64,000 nucleotides of DNA from Deinococcus marmoris. Lineage in GTDB: Bacteria; Deinococcota; Deinococci; Deinococcales; Deinococcaceae. Positions 46,420 through 56,605 of the stretch are shown piece by piece. The number at the start of each line of letters is the position of its first letter. Position 1 is the stretch's first letter. The notes below the pieces were generated by a model. The model was not told the DNA's origin. It saw only the letters and a list, made by a program, of their open reading frames with translations, and made no database searches. Position numbers and translations under genes: made by a program. The stretch covers positions 62,001 through 126,000 of the forward strand of contig NZ_MSTI01000115.1 of NCBI RefSeq assembly GCF_001949125.1, given 5' to 3'.

Positions 46420-46461
46420 AGCGGTGAATCTTTTTCCATCAACCGTCAACCATCTACTGTT

Positions 46462-46911
46462 CTACTCCGTCCCCACCCCATGCCCGTCCTCGCGTTCCTC
46501 CAGCCTGAAGCCGTGGGGCAGGAAGTCGCGCACCAGACCGCTCAGCACCTCGCCCTCGGCGTTCACGCAGACCACGCGGGCGTCGGGGGCGAACTCGTAC
46601 AGCACCTGACGGCATGCGCCACACGGGCTGGCGGGCGGGCTGGACTCGGCGTAGACCACCAGATCGGTAAAGGTCCGTGCGCCTGTCGTCGCCATCGCCT
46701 GCACTGCCGACTGCTCGGCGCAGCGGCCCAGGCCGTAGCTGGCGTTTTCCACGTTCGCGCCGCTGAAAACCTGCCCGTCCGGCGTTCTTAAAGCCGCGCC
46801 GACATGGAATTTGCTGTAGGGGGCGTAAGCCTGGGCGAAGGCAGCCTTCGCGGCGGCCAGCAATTGTGGGTCTGGGGTCAGGCCCAGGGCATTGGGATTA
46901 TTTTCTGTCAC
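46462..46911 (-). CDS. cdd: cytidine deaminase
   Basis: Zinc enzyme converting (deoxy)cytidine to (deoxy)uridine in pyrimidine salvage. 149 residues, tetrameric small type. Zinc and catalytic residues C64 and E66 in GRCAEQSAV, C97 and C100 in SPCGACRQV; YSKFHVGAAL is the N-terminal family motif. GTG 46911 is preceded by GAGGAGG with 6 nt spacing and overlaps the end of the upstream CNNM-family gene by 14 nt, so the two are coupled. Confidence 0.94.
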   Translation of the reverse strand: MTENNPNALGLTPDPQLLAAAKAAFAQAYAPYSKFHVGAALRTPDGQVFSGANVENASYGLGRCAEQSAVQAMATTGARTFTDLVVYAESSPPASPCGACRQVLYEFAPDARVVCVNAEGEVLSGLVRDFLPHGFRLEEREDGHGVGTE

Positions 46912-48244
46912 TTTCGACCTCCTCGGTCAGGACCAGTGGAGCGGGGTCGGCAGCACGTTCTACCCGCACGCGGCTGACGCGGCGCTCGTCGGCTTCCTCG
47001 ACGGTAAAGGCCCAGCCCTCATGGATAAAGGTGTAACCCACTTCAGGAATGTCGCCGAAGCGGTCCGTCATGAAGCCGCCCAGGGTGTCGAACTCGCCCT
47101 CGCCGTCTTCCAGGTTGCTGCCCAGAATCTGCTCGACCTCATGCACGATCATGCCGCCGTCGATCAGGTACACGCCCTCGCCCACCAACTGATACAGCGG
47201 CAACTCTTCCTCGTCGGTCTCGTCGTAGATCTCGCCCACGATCTCTTCCAGGGCGTCTTCCAGCGTGACCAGCCCCGCCGTGCCGCCGAATTCGTCCACC
47301 ACCACGCTCAGGTGCGACTTCTTCTCGCGCATCTTGGTCAGCAGGTCCCTGATCTTCATGCTTTCGGGCACAAAGAAAACCTTACGCATGATGTCGGAGA
47401 CCGTCAGGGTGTCCAGATCGTTCAGGTGGCGCAGCACGTCGCCGCTGTGGACGACGCCCACGATGTTGTCGGGGGTGTCCTGATAGACCGGTACGCGCGA
47501 GTAGCTGTGTTCGGCGTTCAGCTCCAGCATGCGGCGCAGGGGCGAGGCACCGTCCACCACGATCATGTCCACACGCGGCGTCATGATCTCGCGCACGGTG
47601 GTGTCCGACAAGTCGAAGACGTTGTAGACCAGTTCACGCTCGCCGTCCTCCAGCACGCCCTCCTGGCTGGACGCGCCGACGATCATGCGGATTTCCTCTT
47701 CCGAGTAGGCGGTGTGATGTCCAGCCACGCCGCGCAGGCCAAACAGCCGCACCACGCCGTTGCCCATCGCATTCAGCACGATGATGGCCCACTTGAAAAC
47801 GAAGGTGAAGACCAGCAGCGGGCGGGTGACCGTCATCGCCACCTGCTCGCTACGTTGTAAAGCCCAGGTCTTGGGGGCGAGTTCGCCGAAGACGATGTGC
47901 AGGATCGTGCTGATGGCAAAGGCCAGACCGAAGGAAATGCCCCGAATCTGACCCTCGGTCAGTGCTGTGCCTGCCAGCAGCGGCGCAACCAGATGCTCGA
48001 TGGCCGGTTCGGCCACAAAGCCAATCGCCAGACTGGCCATCGTAATCCCGAGCTGCGTGGCGGCGATGTACAGGTCCAGATTTTTCAGCGCGCCCTGGGT
48101 GGCCTTGGCGGTGGCGCTGCCCTCTTCGGCCAGTTGATCGATGCGGGTGCGGCGCACGCTGACCAGCGAGAATTCCGCTGCCACAAAAAAACCGTTCATC
48201 AGGACCAGAGCGACCAGCGCGAGTAAACCGAGAATGTCATTCAT
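46898..48244 (-). CDS. CNNM/CorC (HlyC) family membrane protein
   Basis: 448 residues. N-terminal CNNM/DUF21 transmembrane domain with four helices (MNDILGLLALVALVLMNGFFVAAEFSLV; TQLGITMASLAIGFVAEPAI), two CBS domains (from about 215: VREIMTPRVDMIVVDGASPLRRML; VSDIMRKVFFVPESMKIRDLL), and a C-terminal CorC_HlyC domain (VDEFGGTAGLVTLEDALEEIVGEI). Such proteins are linked to Mg2+/Co2+ export or homeostasis; haemolysis is a historical label. Its long 5' leader contains an intrinsic terminator. Followed by cdd. Confidence 0.9.
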   Translation of the reverse strand: MNDILGLLALVALVLMNGFFVAAEFSLVSVRRTRIDQLAEEGSATAKATQGALKNLDLYIAATQLGITMASLAIGFVAEPAIEHLVAPLLAGTALTEGQIRGISFGLAFAISTILHIVFGELAPKTWALQRSEQVAMTVTRPLLVFTFVFKWAIIVLNAMGNGVVRLFGLRGVAGHHTAYSEEEIRMIVGASSQEGVLEDGERELVYNVFDLSDTTVREIMTPRVDMIVVDGASPLRRMLELNAEHSYSRVPVYQDTPDNIVGVVHSGDVLRHLNDLDTLTVSDIMRKVFFVPESMKIRDLLTKMREKKSHLSVVVDEFGGTAGLVTLEDALEEIVGEIYDETDEEELPLYQLVGEGVYLIDGGMIVHEVEQILGSNLEDGEGEFDTLGGFMTDRFGDIPEVGYTFIHEGWAFTVEEADERRVSRVRVERAADPAPLVLTEEVESDRK

Positions 48245-48572
48245 GTGTGGGCGCGCTCCATAACCGCGCCCCGGTCATCCGCGTGGCACATGCTGCCCGT
48301 CCGCTCCGCGTGGAGGGATCGTCGTCGACCGGTGGTGTTGCGTCAAACCAAAGCTGAAGCGCCACAGCAAAAACGCCGCCCTTGGGCGGGTTTCACCGGG
48401 CACTGGGGAAGAGCCGAAACTGGGAGGCTCCATAGCAGCGCAGAGTTTAACACATCCGCTTCCGGCCCGGTGGCTGAATATTTCGTTATGACTGTCGGGC
48501 AGCCGTTCAGACGCTAGCCTGCCCTTCGTCAGACGCCCTCACCTTCCCCCCGATCTCTTGGAGGTTCCACCC
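48245..48572. other. divergent intergenic region with a long leader of the CNNM gene
   Basis: About 330 nt. On the - strand: TAAACT near 48449 as a candidate -10, a 52-codon frame (MEPPSFGSSPVPGETRPRAA at its start), a terminator at 48368-48390, then the CNNM gene start. On the + strand: TAGCCT at 48515-48520 as the -10 for the AcuI-type gene. Confidence 0.5.
48368..48390 (-). terminator. terminator inside the CNNM gene leader
   Basis: On the - strand CCGCC (48389-48385) pairs with GGCGG (48380-48376) across CAAG, followed by CGTTTTTG. It lies about 125 nt upstream of the CNNM start codon, so it either ends a short RNA or is a regulated attenuator. I do not recognise a known riboswitch around it. 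Confidence 0.65.
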
Positions 48573-49577
48573 ATGACCACATCCACCCTGCCCGACACCT
48601 ACCGCGCCCTGCGGGTCATCCAGGACGGCGACGAGCGCCGCGCCGAATTTCAGACCCTGCCCCTCTCCGAGTTGCCTGACGGCGAGGTGCTGATCGAGGT
48701 GTCCCACTCCAGCCTGAATTACAAGGACGGGCTGGCCGTGACCGGCAAGGGCATCCTGCGCCAGTTGCCCATGACCCCCGGCATTGATCTGGCCGGAACC
48801 GTGCTGGAGGACCGCAGCGGCACCTACGTTCCCGGCGACGCCGTGATCCTGACCGGCTGGGGCATCGGCGAGCAACAGGACGGCGGCTACGCCACGCACG
48901 CCCGCGTGAAGGCCGACTGGCTGGTCCGCCAGCCTGCGGGCACCGACGCGAGCTGGGCCATGAGCGTGGGCACGGCGGGTTTCACGGCCATGCTGGCGGT
49001 CATGGCGCTGGAGGACGCGGGCGTGCGCCCCGAACACGGTGACGTGCTGGTCACGGGTGCGGCGGGCGGCGTGGGCAGCACCGCGATTGCCCTGCTGGCC
49101 CACGCGGGATTCACCGTTACCGCCAGCACCGGGCGCACCGAGGAAGAGACGTACCTGCGGGAGCTGGGGGCCACCAATATTATTCCCCGTGACGAACTGC
49201 CAGCCCTGACGCGTCCGCTGGAGAAGGAGCGCTGGGGAGGCGTGGTGGACACGGTGGCGGGCGAAACGCTGGCGGGTGCCTACGCTTCTACCCGCACGCA
49301 CGGGGCCGTGGCCGTTTGCGGGATTGCCAGCGGGATCGGCCTGAAGACCACCGTTTTCCCACTGATCCTGCGGGGCGTGTCGCTGCTGGGCATCGACAGC
49401 GTGACCTGCCCTCAGCCCCGCCGTCAGGCCGCCTGGAAGCGGCTGGCCCTTGATCTACCCGCCTCCAGACTGGCCAGCGTGACCCAGACGCGCGGGCTGT
49501 CCGAGGTGACCGAACTGGCCCCACAGATTCTGGCCGGGCAGGTGCGGGGACGCACCGTGATCGACGTGAACGCGTAA
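48573..49577 (+). CDS. acuI: MDR-family quinone/acrylyl-CoA reductase (AcuI/YhdH type)
   Basis: NADPH-dependent medium-chain reductase without zinc, 334 residues. SSLNYKDGLAVTGKG and PGIDLAGTVLEDRS are the YhdH/AcuI signatures; VLVTGAAGGVGSTAIALLAHAGFTVTASTGR is the NADPH-binding Rossmann segment; LLGIDSV and RRQAAWKRLA close the family pattern. AcuI removes toxic acryloyl-CoA; the exact substrate here is inferred. GGAGG (48560-48564) sets ATG 48573. Confidence 0.9.
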   Translation: MTTSTLPDTYRALRVIQDGDERRAEFQTLPLSELPDGEVLIEVSHSSLNYKDGLAVTGKGILRQLPMTPGIDLAGTVLEDRSGTYVPGDAVILTGWGIGEQQDGGYATHARVKADWLVRQPAGTDASWAMSVGTAGFTAMLAVMALEDAGVRPEHGDVLVTGAAGGVGSTAIALLAHAGFTVTASTGRTEEETYLRELGATNIIPRDELPALTRPLEKERWGGVVDTVAGETLAGAYASTRTHGAVAVCGIASGIGLKTTVFPLILRGVSLLGIDSVTCPQPRRQAAWKRLALDLPASRLASVTQTRGLSEVTELAPQILAGQVRGRTVIDVNA

Positions 49578-49592
49578 GGCGGGATCGACTGG

Positions 49593-49790
49593 AAGATATT
49601 GACAACATCCGGAAATCCGAGCGGGACTCGCAGAGTTGCGGTGCAGAGAAAGAGGCCCTCTCTCCGAGTTGTCGCAGTCATGGGCGTCTGTTCATGACGG
49701 GTGTGAGCAGGAGAAAGACAGGTTCCGGGCGTGGAGTGCAGGCATCGGCATTGTCTCGATTTCTGCCGCGTGACAAACCGAATTCGTATG
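49593..49790 (+). repeat. dispersed repeat, degraded copy C
   Basis: It shares GGAAATCCGAGCGGGA-like left and GGTTCCGGGCGTGGAGTGCA right blocks with the 135-bp copies, then CATCGGCATTGTCTCGATTTCTG and a degenerate right end AATTCGTAT. An extra block of roughly 60 bases (about 49631-49705) sits in the middle. It lies in the 326-nt gap after the acuI-type gene; the rest of the gap is unremarkable. Confidence 0.7.
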
Positions 49791-49903
49791 GGGCGGGATC
49801 GGGGGCACTTCCGGCCCACTACTGGGCAGGAGGATAGGGCAGCGTCAGTTGGTTGCCCCCTCTCTTCCCTTTACCTCCGCCCGTCTTTGCTAGGCTGCCG
49901 CGC

Positions 49904-50737
49904 GTGACCTCCCGCGACGCCCAGCCCCCTACCGGACGCCCACCCCTGCCGCCCCCGGCGGGCCTGCCGCTGCTGATGGCCTTCGATCTGGACGGCACCC
50001 TGATCACCGAACAGGGCCGCGAGCCGGACGCTGCCACGGCCCGCGCGCTGGCCCGGCTGCGCGCGGTGGGCGTGAAACTGGCGATCATCACCGGGCGCGA
50101 TCTGGCCCCCGACGCCGTGCTGGAGGCCATGCAGCCCGACGCGGTGGCCACCAACAACGGTGGCCGGATCGTGGTGAACGGCGAACTGTACACAGAGGCC
50201 CGTTTCACGCCCGCAGACCTGGAAGCCGTGCTGGCCCACGAACTGAACGGCGCGCGGATCGTGTTGTTCACGGCGGACCGTCTGTTCGTGGATCTGCCGC
50301 GCGGCACCGAACCCGAACCCTGGATGATCGCCCGCAGCTACGGCCCATTGAGCGACGCGCCCACGGGCGATATCCTGAAAGCCGGGTTCTATCACCCGGA
50401 AGTGGCGGGGTTTGCCGGGCGGCTGCGGCAGTCGCACCCGCATCTGGTGGTGACCGGGGCACAGGCCCCCTACCTCAGTTTCCTGACCATTACGCCGCAG
50501 GGGGCGCACAAGGGCGCGGCCCTGACCCTGATCGCGGGCGCGCTGGGCCTGCCGCATGACCGCGCCGTGGCCTTCGGTGACAGCGACAACGACGAGGCCA
50601 TGCTGGAGGTGGCGGGTTACGCCGTGCAGGTGGGCCAGTTGCCCCTGCTGACCCGCCATGCCCACACCCGCCTGGACCGCCAGACCGATCTGGGCGCGTT
50701 CCTGGGCGATTGGGCGGACCGGCTGGAACAGAGCTGA
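49904..50737 (+). CDS. HAD-superfamily phosphatase, Cof type
   Basis: 277 residues with C2-type cap. Motif I AFDLDGTLIT (nucleophile and acid Asp), motif II IITGRD, Lys in HKGAALTLIAGALGL, motif IV AFGDSDNDEAML. Cof-type HADs dephosphorylate sugar phosphates, FMN or PLP; no specificity is readable. TAGGCT (49891-49896) is 7 nt before GTG 49904, fixing the leaderless start against the open frame from 49853. Confidence 0.88.
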   Translation: MTSRDAQPPTGRPPLPPPAGLPLLMAFDLDGTLITEQGREPDAATARALARLRAVGVKLAIITGRDLAPDAVLEAMQPDAVATNNGGRIVVNGELYTEARFTPADLEAVLAHELNGARIVLFTADRLFVDLPRGTEPEPWMIARSYGPLSDAPTGDILKAGFYHPEVAGFAGRLRQSHPHLVVTGAQAPYLSFLTITPQGAHKGAALTLIAGALGLPHDRAVAFGDSDNDEAMLEVAGYAVQVGQLPLLTRHAHTRLDRQTDLGAFLGDWADRLEQS

Positions 50738-50779
50738 GAAATCCCCTCTCCGCAGGGAAGAGGGGGACGGTTGCAGGGC

Positions 50780-51379
50780 TTACTTGGCCGTCAGCGTGAA
50801 ACTGTCGATGATCGCGCGCCCGCTGTCCAGCAACTCCTGGGGGGTGTTGGTGGGCGTGATCAGCGTCGCGGTATACAGGCGGTTGTTCTTGATGGTCAGC
50901 ACCTGGGTCCAGCGCACCTTGCCGCCGTCGCCGTCGCCGCTGTAGCTCCACAGGATGGCGTTCTGGCCGCTGATCCTGATGGTCTTCTCGCCCAGCATCT
51001 TCAGGTTGGGCACGTCCTTGGGCATCTGCGAGGCGTACAGGTCGCGGATATCGGCCAGCGTCACCTTCAGTTCGGGCGGGGTGTCGCGCACCTGCACCGT
51101 CACGGTGGGGCGCAGCGCACCGACCACCTCGTTGACAAAGGCCACATCGACATTCGGCGCGTTCTTCAGGGGAGTCCAGCCACTCGGCACCTTGATGCTG
51201 TAGCCCTTGTCGCTGGTCACGGTAATGGCCTCGATGACCTTCTGGCCAGCGGGCGTGGCACCTGGGGCCGTGACCGGAGCGGGCGCGGCAGGGGTGGTCT
51301 GCGCCAGTGCAGACGGCAGGGCGGGCAGGGTCAGCAGGGCGAGAACCAGCACGGGAAGGGATGGAGCAAAACGCGTCAT
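50780..51379 (-). CDS. exported protein, PsbP/DcrB-like fold candidate
   Basis: 199 residues. MTRFAPSLPVLVLALLTLPALPSALAQ is a clear signal peptide, then a Pro/Ala linker. The remainder (VTSDKGYSIKVPSGWTPLKNAP .. GQNAILWSYSGDG .. LYTATLITPTNTPQELLDSGRAIIDSFTL) has the pattern of PsbP/DUF1795-like proteins (IKVPSGW, then a closing SF element). Function unknown. TAGCCT (51391-51386) is 6 nt before ATG 51379. Confidence 0.72.
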   Translation of the reverse strand: MTRFAPSLPVLVLALLTLPALPSALAQTTPAAPAPVTAPGATPAGQKVIEAITVTSDKGYSIKVPSGWTPLKNAPNVDVAFVNEVVGALRPTVTVQVRDTPPELKVTLADIRDLYASQMPKDVPNLKMLGEKTIRISGQNAILWSYSGDGDGGKVRWTQVLTIKNNRLYTATLITPTNTPQELLDSGRAIIDSFTLTAK

Positions 51380-51537
51380 GCGCGGAGGCTAGTGCCTGAA
51401 AGTGAGGCGAGTCTGACGCGGTGATGCCGCCGGGAGACGCTGTAAAATGTAGTGCAGACTTATTTCTGAACTGTGTGTAAATGGATCTGAAGTCGGCTCG
51501 CACGCTGGGATGGTCCCTGGCCTTTATAACGGGTCAT

Positions 51538-52497
51538 ATGAAAAAATTGTTGACTGCTGCCGCCCTGACCCTTGCCCTGGCTTCCTGCGGCCCCGAGACC
51601 AAGCCGCCCGTCGAGACGGAGATGCCCGACACGGTGACCAGTTACACCCTGCCTGGCAATACTGTTTTCCCGGAGGGCATCGCGCACCTGGCAGGAAGCC
51701 AGAATTTTTACGTGGGCAGCACCACCGACGGCACCATTTTCAAGGGCACGCTGGGTCAGAAGGCCACTGAGGTCTTCGCCCTGCCCGACGCGGACCGCAC
51801 CACGGCCATCGGCATGAAGATCGATGACAAGGGCCGCCTGTATGTCGCTGGTGGCGACACCGGTAAGGCGTTCGTCTACGACACGGTCAACAAGACGCGC
51901 CTCAAGCTGCTGACCACGCCTGCGGCCAAGGCCACCTTCATCAACGACGTGACCCTGACCCCTGACGCCGCGTATTTCACGGACTCGCAGCGCCCGATCC
52001 TGTTCCGCGCCACCCGCACGGACAGCAGCGTGGGCGACATGGAAGCGTGGCTGGATTTCACCGGCACGGCCCTGCAATATCAGCCGGGCTTCAACCTGAA
52101 CGGCATCGCCTCCACCCCGGACGGCTCCACCCTGATCGTGGTTCAGAGCAACACCGGCAAACTGTTCCGTATCAAGGTCTCCGACAAGTCCGTGACCGAG
52201 ATCAAGCTGAGTGGTGTGGGTGGCAACACCGTGCCCAATGGCGACGGCATCCTGCTTAATGGCCAGACGCTGTACGTGGTCCGCAACCAGGACGTGATCA
52301 TCGTGCCCGTCACGATGTCCGCCGACTTCAGCACGGGCAGGCTGGGCACGCCGTTCAGCGACCCCAGCCTGCGTTACCCCACCACCATCGCGCAGGAAGG
52401 CAAGCGCCTGCTGGTCGTCAACGCTCAGTTCAACAACCGTGGCACGGGCCTGACACCGGAAGTGCCGTTCACGGTTTCCGATATCGCCATCAAATAA
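51538..52497 (+). CDS. SMP-30/gluconolactonase-like lipoprotein
   Basis: 319 residues. MKKLLTAAALTLALASC is a lipoprotein signal with C17 as lipidation site. The mature part is a six-bladed beta-propeller type: FPEGIAHLAGSQNFYVGST, GMKIDDKGRLYVAGG, INDVTLTPDAAYFTDS, NLNGIASTPDGSTLIVVQ, GDGILLNGQTLYVV. The N/D residues in INDV, LNGIA and GDGI match the metal site of SMP-30 proteins. TATAAC (51525-51530) is 7 nt before ATG 51538; the frame open from 51481 is ignored. The substrate is unknown. Confidence 0.82.
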   Translation: MKKLLTAAALTLALASCGPETKPPVETEMPDTVTSYTLPGNTVFPEGIAHLAGSQNFYVGSTTDGTIFKGTLGQKATEVFALPDADRTTAIGMKIDDKGRLYVAGGDTGKAFVYDTVNKTRLKLLTTPAAKATFINDVTLTPDAAYFTDSQRPILFRATRTDSSVGDMEAWLDFTGTALQYQPGFNLNGIASTPDGSTLIVVQSNTGKLFRIKVSDKSVTEIKLSGVGGNTVPNGDGILLNGQTLYVVRNQDVIIVPVTMSADFSTGRLGTPFSDPSLRYPTTIAQEGKRLLVVNAQFNNRGTGLTPEVPFTVSDIAIK

Positions 52498-52512
52498 GCG
52501 TTTGTAAAGCAT

Positions 52513-52544
52513 GGGAGGGGGCCACAAGCTGGCTCCCTTTTTTT
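52513..52544 (+). terminator. intrinsic terminator after the SMP-30-like gene
   Basis: GGGGGCCA pairs with TGGCTCCC (one G-U) across CAAGC, followed by seven T at 52538-52544. Confidence 0.85.
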
Positions 52545-53967
52545 ATGTGGCCGATGCGACGGGCAAGCGCGACACCGCCGCAATCTGCCCCCTGTCCAGA
52601 TGCAGGTGATGCGTCAGCCCGTCTGGCGCGTCGCTTTCTCGGTGGGCAATCACCATGACGTGCGTGCCGCCGCGTGCCAGTTCGGGCAGCAGGGCCAGGA
52701 AGCGGGCGCGGCTTCCAGCGTCCAGAAAATCCAGTCCTTCGTCCAGAATCAGCAGCGTGGGCGCGTGCAGCACGGCGCGGGCCAGCAGCAGCCGCCTGAG
52801 CTGCCCCTGAGACAGCGTTTCGGCGTGGCGGGGCAGCAGGTCCACCAAGTCGAGCTGGGCGGCGAGGCCCATTACCTTCTCTAATTCATCCACGCTCAGC
52901 TCTGGCACGAAGCCTTCGGTGCCGTGCAGCGCGCTGCCGATGATGTCCTTACCTGTCCAGTCGCGCCGCTGCCGGATGCCCAGTTCGGCCCCGACGATGC
53001 CCACGGTGCGGCGGCGTTCGGTCAGCAGATCACGCGTTAGATACGGGCGCTGGATTTTGCCGCCCAGCGCAGGATGCAGCTCCCCGGCGATCAGTCGGGC
53101 CAGCGTACTCTTGCCGCTGCCGTTCTCGCCCGTGACCAGCCAGTGTTGCCCGGCCTCCCACGTCCAACTGATTGGCCCCAGCGCCCGCGCGCCGTTGCGC
53201 CAGACCTCCACATCTTTTAATCGGATCAGATCACCTGTTCCCGGCGGAATGGGCAGGCTCAGGGCGGTGGTGGATGGGGGAGAGCCAGCTTCCTCCTCGC
53301 TGACGCGTCCGCCTTCCACCCGCACGGTGCGCCACGGCAATTCGGGCGCTTCCTCCGGGCGGTGGGTGGCGAGGACAAGCGCGACGCCCGAAGCGTGGAC
53401 GTCGGCCAGCACGCGGCCCAGTTCCGCCCTTGCGCCCACGCTCAAACCGTCCGTGAATTCATCCAGCAGCAGTGCTTCAGGCTGGGGCATCAGCGCCCGC
53501 GCCAGTACCACCCGCCGCCGCTGCCCGTGGCTGAGGGTGCGGAAATCTCGCTCCAGCAAGGCATCTAATCCAGTCAACGCCACGACTTCCGAGAGGCGGG
53601 CTTCAGCTTCCGGCGTGGCGTCCCACAGCTTCAGGGTGTCGCCCTCGAAGGCGGCCAGCAGCACGTCCTGCACACTCTGTTCCCAGTCGCGGGTCAGGTA
53701 GAAAGCCTCCGCATCCGGCCCCACCACCGAGAGACTGCGCCGCGCCCGGACGGCTGATTTTTGTTCCACGCCATTCAGGACGTAAGTCCGCTGTCCGCTG
53801 ACTGGCGAAACCTCCCCCGAAAGCAGGCGCAGCAGCGTGGTTTTCCCGCCGCCATTCGGGCCGAACAGGCGCAGGGCTTCCCCACTGTCCAGGCTCAGAT
53901 TCACGTCTTCGAGCAGGGTGCGGCCCCCGGCCCTCACGGTCACATTCTTCAGTTCCACCAGCGTCAT
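52543..53967 (-). CDS. double-domain ABC ATPase (ModF/PhrA-like)
   Basis: 474 residues, two ABC domains in one chain, no membrane part. Domain 1: Walker [10 protein letters not shown], signature LSHGQRRRV, Walker [12 protein letters not shown]. Domain 2: Walker [10 protein letters not shown], signature LSQGQLRRL, Walker [13 protein letters not shown]. The layout matches E. coli ModF and related soluble proteins, whose role is unclear (molybdate or photorepair context). ATG 53967 has TAAACT 8 nt upstream; the open frame runs to 54294 but lacks domain sequence there. Divergent from the SPFH gene. Confidence 0.85.
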   Translation of the reverse strand: MTLVELKNVTVRAGGRTLLEDVNLSLDSGEALRLFGPNGGGKTTLLRLLSGEVSPVSGQRTYVLNGVEQKSAVRARRSLSVVGPDAEAFYLTRDWEQSVQDVLLAAFEGDTLKLWDATPEAEARLSEVVALTGLDALLERDFRTLSHGQRRRVVLARALMPQPEALLLDEFTDGLSVGARAELGRVLADVHASGVALVLATHRPEEAPELPWRTVRVEGGRVSEEEAGSPPSTTALSLPIPPGTGDLIRLKDVEVWRNGARALGPISWTWEAGQHWLVTGENGSGKSTLARLIAGELHPALGGKIQRPYLTRDLLTERRRTVGIVGAELGIRQRRDWTGKDIIGSALHGTEGFVPELSVDELEKVMGLAAQLDLVDLLPRHAETLSQGQLRRLLLARAVLHAPTLLILDEGLDFLDAGSRARFLALLPELARGGTHVMVIAHRESDAPDGLTHHLHLDRGQIAAVSRLPVASAT

Positions 53968-54043
53968 CGGAACAGAGTTTAGGGCCTGCTGGCGCGGGAA
54001 CCTTCTGCCGTCCTCCCTCGTACTTACTGTCAGGAGGAAATTC

Positions 54044-54964
54044 ATGGGTCCACTCATCGTTATCGTCGTTCTTCTTTTACTGGTGCTGATCACGTTGCTG
54101 GCAGGTGTTAAGAGCGTTCCACAAGGGTACGAGTGGACGCAGGAACGCTTCGGCAAGTACCAGCGCAGCCTCAAGCCGGGTCTGAACCTGATCATTCCGT
54201 ACATCGACAAGATCGGGCGCAGGGTCAACATGATGGAACAGGTGCTGGACGTGCCCAGCCAGGAAGTCATCACCCACGACAACGCCCTGATCACCGTGGA
54301 CGGCGTGGTGTTCTATCAGGTGCTGGATTCGGCCAAGGCCAGCTACGAGGTTCGCAATCTGGAACAGGCCACCCTCAACCTGACCATGACCAACATCCGC
54401 ACCGTGATGGGCGGCATGGATCTGGACGAGCTGCTCAGCAACCGCGACTCGATCAACGCCCGCCTGCTGGCCGTGGTGGACGAGGCCACCGAGCCGTGGG
54501 GGGTCAAGGTCACGCGAATCGAGGTCAAGGACATCAAGCCGCCCGCCGATCTGGTGGCCTCGATGGGTAGGCAGATGAAGGCCGAGCGTGAAAAGCGCGC
54601 CAACATCCTGGACGCCGAGGGCTTCCGCCAGGCCGCCATCCTGAAAGCAGAGGGCGAGAAACAGGCCAAGATTCTGAACGCCGAGGGCCGCCGCCAGGCC
54701 ACCTTCCTGGAAGCCGAGGCCCGCGAACGTGAGGCCGCCGCAGAAGCCGAGGCCACCCGCGTGGTCAGCGACGCGATTGCCAACGGGAACGCGCAGGCCA
54801 TCAACTATTTCATCGCGCAGCGCTACGTGGACGCCCTGAAGGAAATTGCAATCGCGCCCAACCAGAAGACCCTGATCCTGCCCATCGAGGCCACCGCCGT
54901 TCTGGGCAGCCTGCAAGGCATCGCGGAGGTGGCCAAAGAAGCCTTCGGCGGGAACAAGAGGTAG
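54044..54964 (+). CDS. SPFH/band-7 (stomatin/QmcA-like) protein
   Basis: 306 residues. One N-terminal membrane anchor ([17 protein letters not shown]), an SPFH domain ([73 protein letters not shown] core) and an Ala/Glu-rich coiled coil built of AEG.R.A..L-type repeats (about 205-255). Forms membrane microdomain scaffolds in relatives. AGGAGG with 6 nt spacing sets ATG 54044. The next gene, nfeD, is 2 nt away, the classical stomatin operon partner. Confidence 0.9.
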   Translation: MGPLIVIVVLLLLVLITLLAGVKSVPQGYEWTQERFGKYQRSLKPGLNLIIPYIDKIGRRVNMMEQVLDVPSQEVITHDNALITVDGVVFYQVLDSAKASYEVRNLEQATLNLTMTNIRTVMGGMDLDELLSNRDSINARLLAVVDEATEPWGVKVTRIEVKDIKPPADLVASMGRQMKAEREKRANILDAEGFRQAAILKAEGEKQAKILNAEGRRQATFLEAEAREREAAAEAEATRVVSDAIANGNAQAINYFIAQRYVDALKEIAIAPNQKTLILPIEATAVLGSLQGIAEVAKEAFGGNKR

Positions 54965-54966
54965 CT

Positions 54967-55437
54967 ATGGGCGATCTGTTGCCGTCTTTCGAGCGCATCC
55001 TGCCCGGCCACTGGTGGGTGCTGGGCGCGGTGCTGCTGATGCTGGAGGTGGCCGCGCCGGGAATCTTCTTCGTGTGGCTGGCGCTGGCCGCCTTCGCGCT
55101 GGGCCTGATCGTGTTCGTGTTGCCGCTGGCGGTGCCGTTCCAACTGGCGCTGTTCGCCGTCCTGAGCGTCCTGGCCGTCTTCCTGGGCAAGCGCTATGTG
55201 GGCAAGCTGGTGCTGGGCGGCTCCGAGGGTGACCGTCTGAACACCGGGGCAAACCGTCTGGTGGGCCGCACCGTCGTCGTCACCGCCGCCATCCACAACG
55301 GCGCAGGCCGCGTTCGCGTGGGCGACAGCGAGTGGCGTGCCACGGGTCCCGATACCCCCGAGGGCGCGCAGGTGCTGATCGTGAGCGCTGAAGGAACGAC
55401 GCTGGCGGTGCGCGAGATCAGCGGAACCTGGGTGTAG
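54967..55437 (+). CDS. NfeD-family membrane protein
   Basis: 156 residues. Three membrane helices (HWWVLGAVLLMLEVAAPGIFFVWLALAAFALGLIVF; LAVPFQLALFAVLSVLAVFLG) and a C-terminal OB-fold (NRLVGRTVVVTAAIHNGAGRVRVGDSEWRATG, ending VLIVSAEGTTLAVRE), as in short NfeD1b proteins. In the operon with the SPFH gene; the OB domain is thought to partner the stomatin. ATG 54967 starts 2 nt after the previous stop. Confidence 0.9.
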   Translation: MGDLLPSFERILPGHWWVLGAVLLMLEVAAPGIFFVWLALAAFALGLIVFVLPLAVPFQLALFAVLSVLAVFLGKRYVGKLVLGGSEGDRLNTGANRLVGRTVVVTAAIHNGAGRVRVGDSEWRATGPDTPEGAQVLIVSAEGTTLAVREISGTWV

Positions 55438-55474
55438 CAAGCCTGAGCTTTCAACCTCTTGAGCAAGTAACAAA

Positions 55475-55505
55475 AAAAGCCCCTCCAGATTCTGGAGGGG
55501 CTTTT
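55475..55505. terminator. bidirectional terminator between nfeD and rpsI
   Basis: AAAAGCCCCTCCAGA (55475-55489) is perfectly complementary to 55491-55505, with A and T runs on both sides. It serves both converging operons. Confidence 0.92.
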
Positions 55506-55520
55506 GAGTGGAGTCTCGCT

Positions 55521-55922
<402 letters not shown>

Positions 55923-55924
55923 GA

Positions 55925-56383
<459 letters not shown>

Positions 56384-56605
56384 GGTAAAACTCCGTACAG
56401 AGAAGTGGGATTTGGCGGCGACACGCCCCGGCCTAACGGGGGGAAAGGTTTCGTGCGTGTCCGGGTGCCAGCCCGGCAATCCGCGCTCTACCAAGCGCAA
56501 GACACTAAAGGTCAGGCTATCAGATTGAGGTGTGGCTGGGCAAGTGGAGTTTGATGGGAACGGCTGCACGGCTGTTTCTTCATGCCGTGTTCTTCATGTC
56601 GCAGC

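Noticed and set aside
48245..48460. Known metal riboswitch in the CNNM leader
   Set aside because: I could not match the M-box or yybP-ykoY consensus by eye; only the terminator is supported.
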